A stretch of DNA of 39,052 bases from JAAZPG01 sp012797375 (GCA_937868205.1 CALMMC010000063.1:1-39052), one strand, 5' to 3'; positions 25,014-33,968 are shown, counted from the stretch's first letter. Notes: generated by a model not told the origin, from the letters alone. Numbers and translations are program-made.

Positions 25014-26593
25014 CTCTCCGCCGGCCCGCCGGATTCCCCGGGAAGCGGGACGCGCTCCATCTCCAAGCCTTTGCCTTGGGCCCGGTAGAGGCCGGCCAGC
25101 GAAACATTGTAATCGACGACGGCCTTCAGTTCCATGGTCAGGGCGTTGGCCAGGTCCCGCTGGTATTGAAGGATGAAATAATTGGTGCTCAGCCCGACTT
25201 TGAGCTTCTCCTCCTCGGCCTCGAGCTTCTTGGCCGCGTTTTCCCGGGCGACCCGGTAGGCCTGAATCCGGAGGTAATTGGTCTCGACCGCCCGGACGGC
25301 GGTCCGGATATCAAGGAAAATCTGTTGTTCCTGGTTTTTCATCCGGAGCTGGGCCTGCTCGAGAGCCAAGTCGGCTTGGGCCACGAACGCCCGGGAAAAG
25401 ACCGTGCTCAGGGGGATGTTCAAGCTCAATCCGAGAGACCAGTTCTTGTACCTGAAATCCATGGCATCCTTCAGGGCTTGACCGCCGCCGGCCGGGACGA
25501 CCCCGATGATCTTGCCCGATAAGGCGTTGTTGTTCTCATAGATGATTTGCGTTCCCGAGATGCCCGGGCTCCACAGCGAAGCCTGCAGGCGCAGATCGGG
25601 CGCCGTCTGGTTCCGGGCGTAGCTGAGGTTGAACCGGCTCGTTTCCATGCCGACCCGGGCCGCCTGGAGATCGGGACGGTTCTCATAAGCTTCGCGGAGA
25701 GCCCGGTCGAGATCCACGTCCGGCTTGGAAACCGACGGCGAATCGGTCGGGATGATGTGGAGGGAGGCGGCCCGCGTATTCTCCGCCTCGAGGTTCATCA
25801 GGGTTTTCAAGAGGTCCTCGCTGTTGCGGACCATGGCCTCCGCCTCGAGAATATCCGCTTCCCGGGTGGAGACGTCGGCTTGGGCCGTCAAGATTTCGAT
25901 GGGGGGCAGGGTGCCGGCTTCGATCTCGGCTTTATTTTTTTCCAGCAGCTCCCGGGCCAATTTCAAGGATTGCCGCCGGACATTCAAATTTTCCCGGCTA
26001 TACACGAGATTCCAATAAGCGCTCTTCGCCCGGTAGACGTATTCCTCCATCGTCTCGCTGAGGTTGTATTCGGACATGTCGCGGTTGTTCCGGGCCAGGA
26101 TGAACTCCCGGCGGCTCATTTTCCAGCCGAAATCCTTGAGAAGAGGCTGGGAAAAATTGAACCGGAGGGTGCTGCCGAAGCGCGGGTTGATGGTTTGGAA
26201 TTGCCGGGTGGTATCCGATTTATAGCCGATGAGGCTCATGGAGAGGGTTCCCCCGGTCGGAAGAACCTGGGAAAATTGGGAGGAGTAATCATTTTGCAGC
26301 GTGGAGACGGCCGCCCCGGCGGCGTCCAGGAATGAATACGAGGCGGAGATATTGTCCTGCCGGCTGTAGGAAAGAGCCAGCGAGGGGATGAATTTCTCTC
26401 CGGCCAAGGCGACCGCGGCCTCGGCGATTTGCGGCGTGAGAACCTCGGCCGCCAGGCCGAGGTTGTTGTTCAGGGTTTTCTGGATGCATTCCGGCAAGGA
26501 CAAATTCAGATTCTCCCCTTCCTGGACCGCCGGGGCCGGCAGGGAGAGGACCGCCAGAAGCAGGGGGATGGCTGCGCGGGTAGGGCGTTTCAT
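25010..26593 (-). CDS. TolC family outer-membrane efflux channel
   Basis: The 527-residue protein has a signal peptide (AAIPLLLAVLSLPAPAV) followed by two outer-membrane efflux protein repeats. NLSLPECIQKTLNNNLGL and DRALREAYENRPDLQAARVG mark the starts of the two helical hairpins, as in TolC and OprM. It is the first gene of the minus-strand efflux operon. GGAGG lies 12 bases before the ATG at 26593, a long spacing. No regulator gene is adjacent. The divergent isoaspartate methyltransferase starts 227 bases away, and the gap has an AT-rich centre that must contain both promoters. Confidence 0.94.
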   Translation of the reverse strand: MKRPTRAAIPLLLAVLSLPAPAVQEGENLNLSLPECIQKTLNNNLGLAAEVLTPQIAEAAVALAGEKFIPSLALSYSRQDNISASYSFLDAAGAAVSTLQNDYSSQFSQVLPTGGTLSMSLIGYKSDTTRQFQTINPRFGSTLRFNFSQPLLKDFGWKMSRREFILARNNRDMSEYNLSETMEEYVYRAKSAYWNLVYSRENLNVRRQSLKLARELLEKNKAEIEAGTLPPIEILTAQADVSTREADILEAEAMVRNSEDLLKTLMNLEAENTRAASLHIIPTDSPSVSKPDVDLDRALREAYENRPDLQAARVGMETSRFNLSYARNQTAPDLRLQASLWSPGISGTQIIYENNNALSGKIIGVVPAGGGQALKDAMDFRYKNWSLGLSLNIPLSTVFSRAFVAQADLALEQAQLRMKNQEQQIFLDIRTAVRAVETNYLRIQAYRVARENAAKKLEAEEEKLKVGLSTNYFILQYQRDLANALTMELKAVVDYNVSLAGLYRAQGKGLEMERVPLPGESGGPAER

Positions 26594-26807
26594 AATCCGT
26601 TAAGACCTCCAAGATGAATCCGGCCCGAAGGCGAGGTAAAAACCAACCTTCATATTTTAGACGAAAAGAGGGCCGTTCTCTTTCCTTTTTTTTCTTTTTG
26701 GATAACTGATTGATTTAACGTGAGTCTTGCGGAAAACAAGGCTTTTCGGAAAAGGGAGAAAAAGCGGCTCTTGACCGGGAACAAACTCTTTTCCGGTCTT
26801 TTTGGAT

Positions 26808-26813
26808 TATAAT
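26808..26813 (+). promoter_or_regulatory. Perfect -10 box next to start codon
   Basis: TATAAT at 26808-26813 is followed after 6 bases by the ATG at 26820. This places the expected transcription start on or next to the A of the ATG. The -35 region at the usual spacing (ACTCTT) is poor; a TTGACC at 26771-26776 is too far away. No Shine-Dalgarno is present. Confidence 0.55.
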
Positions 26814-26819
26814 GACAAC

Positions 26820-27554
26820 ATGAGCACCGCAGAGGCTGGAGTGTTGCTCCTGGCCTTGGCCGGCTTGTTTTTTTCCGGCGGGGGGCCGGCCCCGGGCCGG
26901 GACGAGAACACCGTCTTCGCCCGGCGCCGCCAAGCCATGGTCGCCGGGCAGCTCGCCTCCCGAGACATCCGAGACAAGCGCGTGCTTGAGGCGATGGGCC
27001 GGGTGCCGCGGCACCTCTTCATTCCGCCGGAGTCCCGGGAGCTGGCCTACGAGGATTTTCCCCTGCCGATCGAAGAAGGCCAGACGATCTCCCAGCCGTA
27101 TATCGTCGCCCTGATGACCCAGTGCCTGGAGCTCAGGGGCGGCGAGCGGATCTTGGAAATCGGAACCGGCTCGGGGTACCAGGCCGCCGTTCTCTCGGTC
27201 CTGGCCGCGAAGGTCTATACCATCGAGTATCACGCCTCCTTGGCCGGGACCGCGGCCGCCCGGCTCGCCGAGCTGGGGTATGCCAACGTCGAGGTCCGCT
27301 CCGGCGACGGATTTTTCGGCTGGCCGGAAGCCGCTCCGTTCGACGGCATCATCGTCACCTGCGCGGCCCGGCGCCTGCCCAAACCCCTGTTCGACCAGCT
27401 GACCGAAGGAGGCCGGTTGGTGATCCCCTTGGGCCGGGCCGCCGATGTCCAGCGGCTGGTCCGGGTGCGCAAGGTCAAGGAAAAGCCGGTCGAGGAGGAA
27501 ATCACCCTGGTCCGGTTCGTCCCGATGCTCGGCGCCGATAAAAACAAGAGATAA
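26820..27554 (+). CDS. pcm: Protein-L-isoaspartate O-methyltransferase, likely exported
   Basis: The 244-residue protein carries the PCMT core: QAMVAGQLASRDIRDKRVLE, RVPRHLFIPP, the substrate loop EEGQTISQPYIVALM, SAM motif ILEIGTGSGYQAAVLSVLAA near residue 111, and EGGRLVIPLG. It methylates isoaspartyl residues in damaged proteins using SAM. Unlike the cytosolic enzyme it has about 30 extra N-terminal residues with a hydrophobic stretch (AGVLLLALAGLFFSGG) that looks like a signal peptide, so it may act in the periplasm; how SAM would reach it there is unclear. The start is supported by the TATAAT box immediately upstream. The Tricorn-like protease gene follows on the same strand. Confidence 0.9.
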   Translation: MSTAEAGVLLLALAGLFFSGGGPAPGRDENTVFARRRQAMVAGQLASRDIRDKRVLEAMGRVPRHLFIPPESRELAYEDFPLPIEEGQTISQPYIVALMTQCLELRGGERILEIGTGSGYQAAVLSVLAAKVYTIEYHASLAGTAAARLAELGYANVEVRSGDGFFGWPEAAPFDGIIVTCAARRLPKPLFDQLTEGGRLVIPLGRAADVQRLVRVRKVKEKPVEEEITLVRFVPMLGADKNKR

Positions 27555-27637
27555 AGAACGATCATCCCCGCAACCTTTAGCCGGGGGAATTCGTAATGAA
27601 AAGTGAGCGTATCCTTCCATATCCCAAAGGAGAGATC

Positions 27638-30600
27638 ATGTCCAAGAAGTCGTGGATGTTCGCTTTGTTGTTCAGCGTCATCGCCTTGTCCGTCATCTTC
27701 GCCGAGACGACGGAAGCCCGTCTCCTCCGGTTCCCGGCCGCGTCCGGGGAAGCGATTGTCTTCAGCTCCGGCGGGGATCTTTACACCGTTCCGCTGGAGG
27801 GGGGCTTGGCCCGCAAGTTGACAAGCCATCCGGGTTACGAGATGTTCCCCCGTTTTTCCCCGGATGGAAAGACCATCGCGTTCACCGGCGAATATGACGG
27901 AAACCGCGAAGTCTACGTCATGCCGGCGGGCGGCGGCATCCCGCGCCGCCTCACCTATACGGCGACCCTCGGCCGCGACGACGTGTCCGACCGCATGGGC
28001 CCGAACAACATCGTTATGGGCTGGCGGCCCGACGGCCGGAGCATCGTTTTCCGCAGCCGGATGAGGGAATGGGACGATTTCATCGGACAGCTCTATGTCG
28101 TTCCGGCCGAGGGCGGCACCCCCGTCGCGCTTCCCCTGCCGCGCGGCGGCTTCTGTTCCTTTTCCCCGGACGACTCGAAGCTGGCCTACAACCGCGTCTT
28201 CCGCGAATTCCGGACCTGGAAGCGGTACAGGGGCGGGATGACCGACGACATCTGGGTTTATGATTTCGAGACGAAAAAGACCGAAAACATCTCGACCAAC
28301 GAGGCTGGGGATATCTTCCCGATGTGGAGCGGAGAGACGATTTACTTCCTTTCCGACCGCGACGAGAACAAGCGGATGAATCTCTATGCTTACGACGTGA
28401 AGACCAAAGAAACGCGGGCCTTGACGCGCTTCGCCGATTTCGACATCAAGTTCCCGTCGCTCGGCCCGACGGCGATCGTCTTCGAGAACGGCGGATTCAT
28501 CTACCGCTTCGACCTGGCCTCGCAAAAAGCGGCCCGGGTTCCGATTTTCATCGAGGATGACCAGGTTTCGGCCCGGGGACGGATCGCCAATGTCGCCTCG
28601 CGCGTCACGAACTACGAAATCTCCCCCGACGGCAAGCGGGCCCTCTTCGGCGCCCGCGGCGAGATCTTCACCGTCCCCGCCAAGTACGGAAACACGCGAA
28701 ACCTCACCAACACGTCGGGGATCCACGAGCGGAATTCCAAGTGGTCGCCGGACGGCCGGTGGATCGCCTACATTTCCGACGCCTCGGGCGAGGACGAGAT
28801 CTACCTCCGGCCCCAGGACGGATCCGGCGAGGCCGAGCCGCTGACCTTCAAGGCCGACACCTACAAGTACGGATTCCTGTGGTCGCCCGACGGGAAGAAG
28901 ATCGCCTGGACGGACAAGCTGTTCCGGCTCCAGTACGTCGACACGGCGACCAAGCAGGTGACCGTGGTCGACCGGGCCGCGGTCGGCGAGATGGGACCGT
29001 TCACCTGGTCGCCCGACAGCCGCTGGATCGCCTTTACCAAGCCGGAAGCCGAGGGAATGCCGAAGGTTTATCTTCACGGCCTCGACGGCGGGAAGACGGC
29101 CGCGGTGACGGACGGCTGGTACTCGAGCTATGAGCCGGCGTTCAGCGGCGACGGGAAATACCTCTTTTTTGTTTCCGACCGGGATTTCAATCCGCAACTG
29201 AGCGAGATCGAGTTCAATTATTCCTATTCCTCGATGGCTCGGATCTATTGCCTTCCCCTGGCCGCCGACACCCCGTCTCCCTTCGCCCCGAAGAGCGACG
29301 AGGTCGAAATCAAGAAGGCCGCGGAGGCGGAAAGCCCGAAGAGCGGAGCCAAGGGAAAGCCGGCCGAGCCGAAGAAGTCCGAGCCGGAAAAGCCGGCCGG
29401 CGTCACGGTCAAGGTCGACCTCGAAGGCCTGAAGGACCGCCTGATCGGTCTGCCCGTCGAGGCGGCCAATTACGGCGGCCTGGCCTCCGTCGGGGATAAG
29501 GTTTTCTACTTGAAATTCAGCCGGGGCCCGGGCGGCGGACCAGCCTTCAAATCCTACAGCCTCTCCGACCGCAAGGAAAGCGACCTGGGCCAGATCGACG
29601 GTTATGAGATCTCGGCCGACCAGAAGAAGATGCTTGTCTCCCAGGGCCGGTCTTACGCCATCATCGACCTGCCCCAGGGGCCGGTCAAAATCGAGGACCG
29701 ACTGGATCTCTCCGGCATGGACATGGCCCTCGACCTCAAGGCGGAATGGGAGCACATTTTCCTGGAGAGCTGGCGCCAGATGAAGTACTTCTTTTATGCC
29801 CCCAATATGCACGGGCAAGATTGGGATGCCCTGAGAGAGAAATACCTGCCCTTGGCCCAGGCGGCCGGCTGCCGGGCCGACCTGACCTATGTCATCGGCG
29901 AGCTCATCGGCGAGCTCAGCGCCGGCCATACCTACGTCGGCGGCGGCGAGATGCCCGATCTGCCCAAGGTCAAGGTCGGCCAGCTGGGCGCGGTTCTCGT
30001 CAAGGACGCCTCGGGATATTTCCGGGTCGACAAGATCCTGCGAGGGGAGAACTGGGACCGCTCGCTCCGCTCTCCGCTGACCGAGCCCGGCGTCGACGTC
30101 AAGGACGGGGATTACATCCTGGCGGTCGACGGGCGGCCGACCAAGGAGATGACCGACATCTACGCCTCCCTTCTGAACACCGTCGGCAGGCAAGTCACCC
30201 TCACAGTCAACGGGAAACCGGAGGACAAGGGCGGCCGCCGGGTGGTTGTGGTACCCGTCGCCGACGAGCAGAAGCTTGTCTATTACACCTGGGTCCGGGA
30301 GAACATCGCCAAGGTCGACAAGGCGACCGGCGGCAAGGTCGGCTACGTCCACATCCCGAACATGGGGCTGGACGGATTGAACGAATTCGTCAAGTATTAC
30401 TATCCCCAGCTTCGCAAGAAAGCTTTGATCATCGATGTCCGCGGCAACGGCGGAGGCTTCGTTTCCCCTCTGGTTTTCGAACGGCTGCGGCGGGAAATGG
30501 CGATGATCGAAATGGGCCGCGACACGATCGCCCGGCCTGATCCCGGCGACGTCCTGGTCGGACCCAAAGTCTGCCTTTTGAACGAATTCAGCGCCTCCGA

Positions 30601-30934
30601 CGGCGACATCTTCCCCTACCGGTTCAAAAAAGCGGGCATGGGCAAGCTGATCGGAAAGCGTTCCTGGGGCGGCGTCGTCGGAATCCGGGGGACCCTGCCG
30701 ATCTTGGACGGCGGCGTCCTGAACAGGCCGGAATTCGCCCCTTATAATATGGAGGGCAAGTGGATCATCGAGGGCGTCGGCGTGGAGCCCGACATTGTCG
30801 TCGACAATGACCCGGCCCGCGAATACGCCGGGATCGACGACCAGCTGAACAAAGCCGTCGAGGTTATTCTCGAGGAGCTCAAGACCAAGGAAGTCACGCT
30901 GCCCGGGATTCCGCCCTACCCCATCAAGAAATAG
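27638..30934 (+). CDS. Secreted Tricorn-type protease, S41 family
   Basis: The 1098-residue protein has a signal peptide (WMFALLFSVIALSVIFAET), a six-bladed then a seven-bladed type propeller region with WD40/TolB-like repeats (FSPDGKTIAFTGEYDGNREV, WSPDGRWIAYISDASGEDEI, WSPDSRWIAFTKPEAEGMPK), a Lys/Pro/Glu linker near residue 550-590, a C1 helical domain, a PDZ-like segment and the S41 catalytic domain. Catalytic residues by comparison with archaeal Tricorn: His764 in AGHTYVGG and Ser987-Asp988 in NEFSASDGDIFPY. Tricorn degrades peptides to short products. GGAGAG precedes the ATG at 27638. A signal peptide implies periplasmic peptide degradation, which fits the exported C69 dipeptidase nearby. 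Confidence 0.93.
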   Translation: MSKKSWMFALLFSVIALSVIFAETTEARLLRFPAASGEAIVFSSGGDLYTVPLEGGLARKLTSHPGYEMFPRFSPDGKTIAFTGEYDGNREVYVMPAGGGIPRRLTYTATLGRDDVSDRMGPNNIVMGWRPDGRSIVFRSRMREWDDFIGQLYVVPAEGGTPVALPLPRGGFCSFSPDDSKLAYNRVFREFRTWKRYRGGMTDDIWVYDFETKKTENISTNEAGDIFPMWSGETIYFLSDRDENKRMNLYAYDVKTKETRALTRFADFDIKFPSLGPTAIVFENGGFIYRFDLASQKAARVPIFIEDDQVSARGRIANVASRVTNYEISPDGKRALFGARGEIFTVPAKYGNTRNLTNTSGIHERNSKWSPDGRWIAYISDASGEDEIYLRPQDGSGEAEPLTFKADTYKYGFLWSPDGKKIAWTDKLFRLQYVDTATKQVTVVDRAAVGEMGPFTWSPDSRWIAFTKPEAEGMPKVYLHGLDGGKTAAVTDGWYSSYEPAFSGDGKYLFFVSDRDFNPQLSEIEFNYSYSSMARIYCLPLAADTPSPFAPKSDEVEIKKAAEAESPKSGAKGKPAEPKKSEPEKPAGVTVKVDLEGLKDRLIGLPVEAANYGGLASVGDKVFYLKFSRGPGGGPAFKSYSLSDRKESDLGQIDGYEISADQKKMLVSQGRSYAIIDLPQGPVKIEDRLDLSGMDMALDLKAEWEHIFLESWRQMKYFFYAPNMHGQDWDALREKYLPLAQAAGCRADLTYVIGELIGELSAGHTYVGGGEMPDLPKVKVGQLGAVLVKDASGYFRVDKILRGENWDRSLRSPLTEPGVDVKDGDYILAVDGRPTKEMTDIYASLLNTVGRQVTLTVNGKPEDKGGRRVVVVPVADEQKLVYYTWVRENIAKVDKATGGKVGYVHIPNMGLDGLNEFVKYYYPQLRKKALIIDVRGNGGGFVSPLVFERLRREMAMIEMGRDTIARPDPGDVLVGPKVCLLNEFSASDGDIFPYRFKKAGMGKLIGKRSWGGVVGIRGTLPILDGGVLNRPEFAPYNMEGKWIIEGVGVEPDIVVDNDPAREYAGIDDQLNKAVEVILEELKTKEVTLPGIPPYPIKK

Positions 30935-30961
30935 CGGCCCGCCGTTCCGCGGATCTCGTTT

Positions 30962-31005
30962 CCGCCGGAGCCCGGCTCTTCGGAGCCGGGTTCCGGCGGC
31001 TTTTT
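30962..31005 (+). terminator. Terminator with UUCG tetraloop after Tricorn gene
   Basis: CCGCCGGAGCCCGGCTC (30962-30978) pairs with GAGCCGGGTTCCGGCGG (30983-30999) around TTCG closed by C-G, an extra-stable tetraloop, with one small internal mismatch. Five T follow at 31001-31005. It lies 28 bases after the stop. Confidence 0.9.
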
Positions 31006-31282
31006 CGAAGCCGGCCCGACAGAGGCGGCGATCCTGGCCGGCGCCTCGCGAGGCACGGCGGCGGGAGGAAATTTTCTCGTCAGACGGGGACTCCTCTCCC
31101 TCGGAAAGGAGCTGAACCCGCTCCGTTCCAAGGCGGAAATCCAAGGGGGGAGGCTCCCGCGTCCGGCCTTCCGGAACGGTTCTTGGAAGCCGGAGCGCGG
31201 TTGGATGGCAGCCGATCAGCCCGGCCGATTCAGGCGGAGCTTCTCGAAAGAACGAGCTCATCACCGGGACTCGTTCCGCCGG

Positions 31283-31311
31283 TTGACTTGCCGTCCGCCC
31301 GAACATATGAT
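31283..31311 (+). promoter_or_regulatory. Promoter of Ser/Thr kinase gene
   Basis: TTGACT (31283-31288) and TATGAT (31306-31311) are 17 bases apart. The -10 box covers both in-frame ATG codons at 31307 and 31310, so these cannot be in the mRNA if this promoter is used; the next start, GTG at 31319, lies 7 bases after the box and would be at the transcript's 5' end. Confidence 0.72.
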
Positions 31312-31318
31312 GCTGTGC

Positions 31319-32761
31319 GTGAAGGATATTTCCGGCTCGACAGACTTAACCGGAACAGACCTCAAGCATTACCGCATCGAGGCGTTCATCGGCCAGGGGG
31401 GCATGGGCGTCGTTTACCGCGGCCGGGACACCCGGCTCAATCGTCCGGTGGCGATCAAGCTCCTGAGTCCCGCCCTGGTCGCCAGCGCCGAACGGCGGAA
31501 CCGGTTCGTCCAAGAAGCCCGGGCCGCGGCCGCCCTCAGTCATCCGGCCATCGCTCAAGTCTATGACATCGACGAGGTCGACGGTTGTCTGTTCATCGTC
31601 ATGGAGTACATCGACGGCCGGTCCGTCGGCCGGCTGATCGCCGATCGGGAGTTGGATCTCTTGAGCTCCGTCGAGATCGCCTTCCAGGTGGTCGAAGGAC
31701 TGGAAAAGGCCCACGAGGCCGGGATCCTTCACCGGGACATCAAGTCGGACAACATCATGGTCACGCGCGACGGCCGGGCTAAGCTGCTTGACTTCGGGCT
31801 GGCCAAGCTGATGGAACCGGCTCCGGCCGCATCCGCTCCGCCGTCCGATCCTCTCCGGACCTTGACCAAGGACGCCGGCCGGACCTTGCCCGGCCTGGTG
31901 ATGGGAACGGTCCCCTACATGAGCCCGGAGCAGGCCCGGGGGCGGGACCTCGACGTCCGGAGCGACTTGTTTTCTCTCGGCGTCGTTCTCTATGAAATGG
32001 TCACGGGCGAGCTCCCGTTCAAGGGCGAAACGCCGCTGGACACGATGCACGCCATCGCCTACGAGGAAGCCCGGCCGGTGACGGTCGTCCGCCGCAATCT
32101 TCCGCCGCAGGTCCACCGCATCGTCTCCCGCTGCCTCCGGAAACGGCCGGAAGACCGCTATCCGGACGCCGAGACCTTGGCCTCCGATCTGAAGCGGTTC
32201 AAACTCGACCTGGAATCGGGAAGCCGGACGGACCTTCGGCCGATTGAACGCTTGCAGGCCTGGTTTGACCGGATGATAAGCTCCGTGCCGCTGGGAGCCA
32301 AGGGCGTTTGGATCGTCGCCGGGGTCGTCGTTTTAGCGGTCCTCCTCCTTTTCACGAGCTTCAATTGGGGAAGCCTGATCGCCCCGGCCGTTATCGGCGT
32401 TTTCCTTTACCGGGGAATTCGGAACAGGAAAAAGCGGCTGCTGGCGGACTTCGCCAAAAAAATCTCCCGGATGCCCTCCGTCGAGGCCGTCATTTTCCAC
32501 GACGGCAAGATGACGACGGTCGTGAAGGACGCTCCAGCCTCGGCCTTTGTCCGGATCACCGGCCTCATCGAGGAGATGAACGGAAAGCTGTTTTTCGGCA
32601 AGCCCGTGGCGGCCGAGAGCGCGAGCGATCTCCGCGCGGAGGAATTTCAAGCTCGCATCCGCCGGCTCGGCGTGCGGTATGTCCGGACGGAGCGGCCCGG
32701 AGAACCGCCCGCGGGCAAGCAAGGAAAAAACAAAGACCATTCTTTTTCGGGAATGAAATAA
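31319..32761 (+). CDS. Membrane Ser/Thr protein kinase, unusual C-terminus
   Basis: With the GTG start the protein has 480 residues. Residues about 17-310 form a Hanks-type kinase: GQGGMGVVY loop (from 25), Lys in RPVAIKLL, HRDIKSDN with HRD at 138-140, DFG in KLLDFGLAKL, then GTVPYMSPEQARG and SDLFSLGVVLYEM. All catalytic residues are present. After a juxtamembrane segment, two hydrophobic helices (VWIVAGVVVLAVLLLF and LIAPAVIGVFLYRG) are followed by about 110 residues that I cannot assign: not PASTA, TPR or WD40. Two helices with a short loop would put this domain back in the cytoplasm. The start is argued from the promoter; longer starts at 31307 or 31205 are possible on coding potential alone. 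A 70-aa gene follows by 30 bases. Confidence 0.88.
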   Translation: MKDISGSTDLTGTDLKHYRIEAFIGQGGMGVVYRGRDTRLNRPVAIKLLSPALVASAERRNRFVQEARAAAALSHPAIAQVYDIDEVDGCLFIVMEYIDGRSVGRLIADRELDLLSSVEIAFQVVEGLEKAHEAGILHRDIKSDNIMVTRDGRAKLLDFGLAKLMEPAPAASAPPSDPLRTLTKDAGRTLPGLVMGTVPYMSPEQARGRDLDVRSDLFSLGVVLYEMVTGELPFKGETPLDTMHAIAYEEARPVTVVRRNLPPQVHRIVSRCLRKRPEDRYPDAETLASDLKRFKLDLESGSRTDLRPIERLQAWFDRMISSVPLGAKGVWIVAGVVVLAVLLLFTSFNWGSLIAPAVIGVFLYRGIRNRKKRLLADFAKKISRMPSVEAVIFHDGKMTTVVKDAPASAFVRITGLIEEMNGKLFFGKPVAAESASDLRAEEFQARIRRLGVRYVRTERPGEPPAGKQGKNKDHSFSGMK

Positions 32762-32791
32762 GCGGAAAGAGAGGATGAGCAAAAGGACGAG

Positions 32792-33004
32792 ATGAATCCG
32801 GATCCGCGGACGATCGGCGACGTTCTCCTCCGCAGAAACGCCGAGAACTCGGCCCGGCGCGATTTCACCCGGGTCGATGCCTGTCCGGAGAACATCCTCA
32901 ACCGTATCCTCTGGCACGCGGTCCGGGGAAGCGGCGCGCCTTATCCGGCCTGGGCGGTCTCGGCGGAGCGGGAAGACGGGAAGAAGGGGGCTCCGACCAG
33001 ATGA
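32792..33004 (+). CDS. Small conserved-looking protein, function unknown
   Basis: The 70-residue product has a balanced composition and a central segment FTRVDACPENILNRILWHAV followed by RGSGAPYPAWAV. From memory, similar phrases occur near the C-terminus of some exported phosphoesterase/propeller proteins, so it could be a remnant or a stand-alone version; this cannot be checked here. AAGGA at 32783-32787 is 4 bases before the ATG. It follows the kinase stop by 30 bases in the same frame, so it is likely co-transcribed. There is no signal peptide. Confidence 0.5.
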   Translation: MNPDPRTIGDVLLRRNAENSARRDFTRVDACPENILNRILWHAVRGSGAPYPAWAVSAEREDGKKGAPTR

Positions 33005-33092
33005 GGAGTGTTTTTCCTTTGTTTTTAAGTATAATAATAAGAGGGCCGGCCGCCGGGCCGGAGCCGGCGGAAAAAAGAATGGGAGGGACAGG

Positions 33093-33968
33093 ATGAAAAG
33101 GGAATTCACAGCCGCGTTTCTGTTGACGGTGATGGCCGTTTCTTGGGCCGCCGCCGCTCCGCCGGCCTCCGATATGGATATTTGGAAGGAATTCCTTCAG
33201 CTGCTCAGGTCGGGAACCCTGACGGTCGACTGGATTCATCCGGATGATCCCCGGACCCGGGAATCGCGGCTGACGAATCTGCTGGATTGGACCAAGGACG
33301 AAGATTGGTCGGAATGGCGGGCCACTCCAAAGGTCGTCCGTCAAGACAATCTCGTTTCGTTCATCATCGAGGTGGGGAAAAAGCGCCGAGCTCCCTGGAC
33401 GTATGTCTTTTGTTTCACCGTCGAAGGGGGCCGCTGGTATTACCGATTCGTCGAGGGCGTTTTCCTCCGGCTGGATCAAGTCGTGTCCCTTCCGGCCGAC
33501 GCCTCCTCGTTCCCCGACCTGTCCGAGGAACGGAAGAACTGGATGCGGCAGGAAATCTATTGGACGAAGATCGTCGGGCTGTTCACCGAGATGACCCGTC
33601 TCAAGGGGACGGAATACGCCTTGGGATTTCTCCGGGACGGGGCGGAATACGTCCAGGCGGCGACGTCCTGGATTCCCTATTTTCCCGCATCCCGGGCTTT
33701 TATCCTTTACCTCTGCTGGGAGCAGGCGAGGATGCAGGGAAACAAGGTCGTTCTGGAAAAGCTGACCGATCGCGAAGCGGTCGTCCGGTTCGACGATCAT
33801 CAATTCTTCGCGCTTTACATGCAGACATCCCATCTCCGGGAGCAAATCGCCTTGGGGGATTACATGGGCATCTTCGAGGCGATCTGGCAGGATCGGGCCC
33901 GGGCCGCGGGCTGGAATCTCCAGATCGACGGACAAGGCCCGACGATTTATCTGCGCTTCAGCCGTTAG
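33093..33968 (+). CDS. Secreted protein of unknown function
   Basis: The 291-residue protein has a clear signal peptide (FTAAFLLTVMAVSWAAAAPP) and a mature part rich in Trp and Tyr (VDWIHPDDPRTRE, LDWTKDEDWSEWRATPKVV, FCFTVEGGRWYYRFVEGVFL). I do not recognise a family or a catalytic motif. GGGAGGGACAGG leads into the ATG at 33093. A TATAAT at 33030-33035 in a short AT-rich island may be its -10 box, without a good -35. The earlier in-frame start at 32877 would override the signal peptide and is rejected. It may be exported and bind ligand, but nothing further can be said. Confidence 0.8.
   Translation: MKREFTAAFLLTVMAVSWAAAAPPASDMDIWKEFLQLLRSGTLTVDWIHPDDPRTRESRLTNLLDWTKDEDWSEWRATPKVVRQDNLVSFIIEVGKKRRAPWTYVFCFTVEGGRWYYRFVEGVFLRLDQVVSLPADASSFPDLSEERKNWMRQEIYWTKIVGLFTEMTRLKGTEYALGFLRDGAEYVQAATSWIPYFPASRAFILYLCWEQARMQGNKVVLEKLTDREAVVRFDDHQFFALYMQTSHLREQIALGDYMGIFEAIWQDRARAAGWNLQIDGQGPTIYLRFSR

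Noticed and set aside
23703..26593. ABC-type or MacA/MacB efflux instead of RND
   Set aside because: The adaptor alone could fit either, but the coupled permease is a full-length RND protein without ATPase motifs.
27230..31306. Open frame of 1358 codons on - opposite the Tricorn and pcm genes
   Set aside because: It spans two well-supported genes and a terminator, and its product has no recognisable fold or ribosome site.
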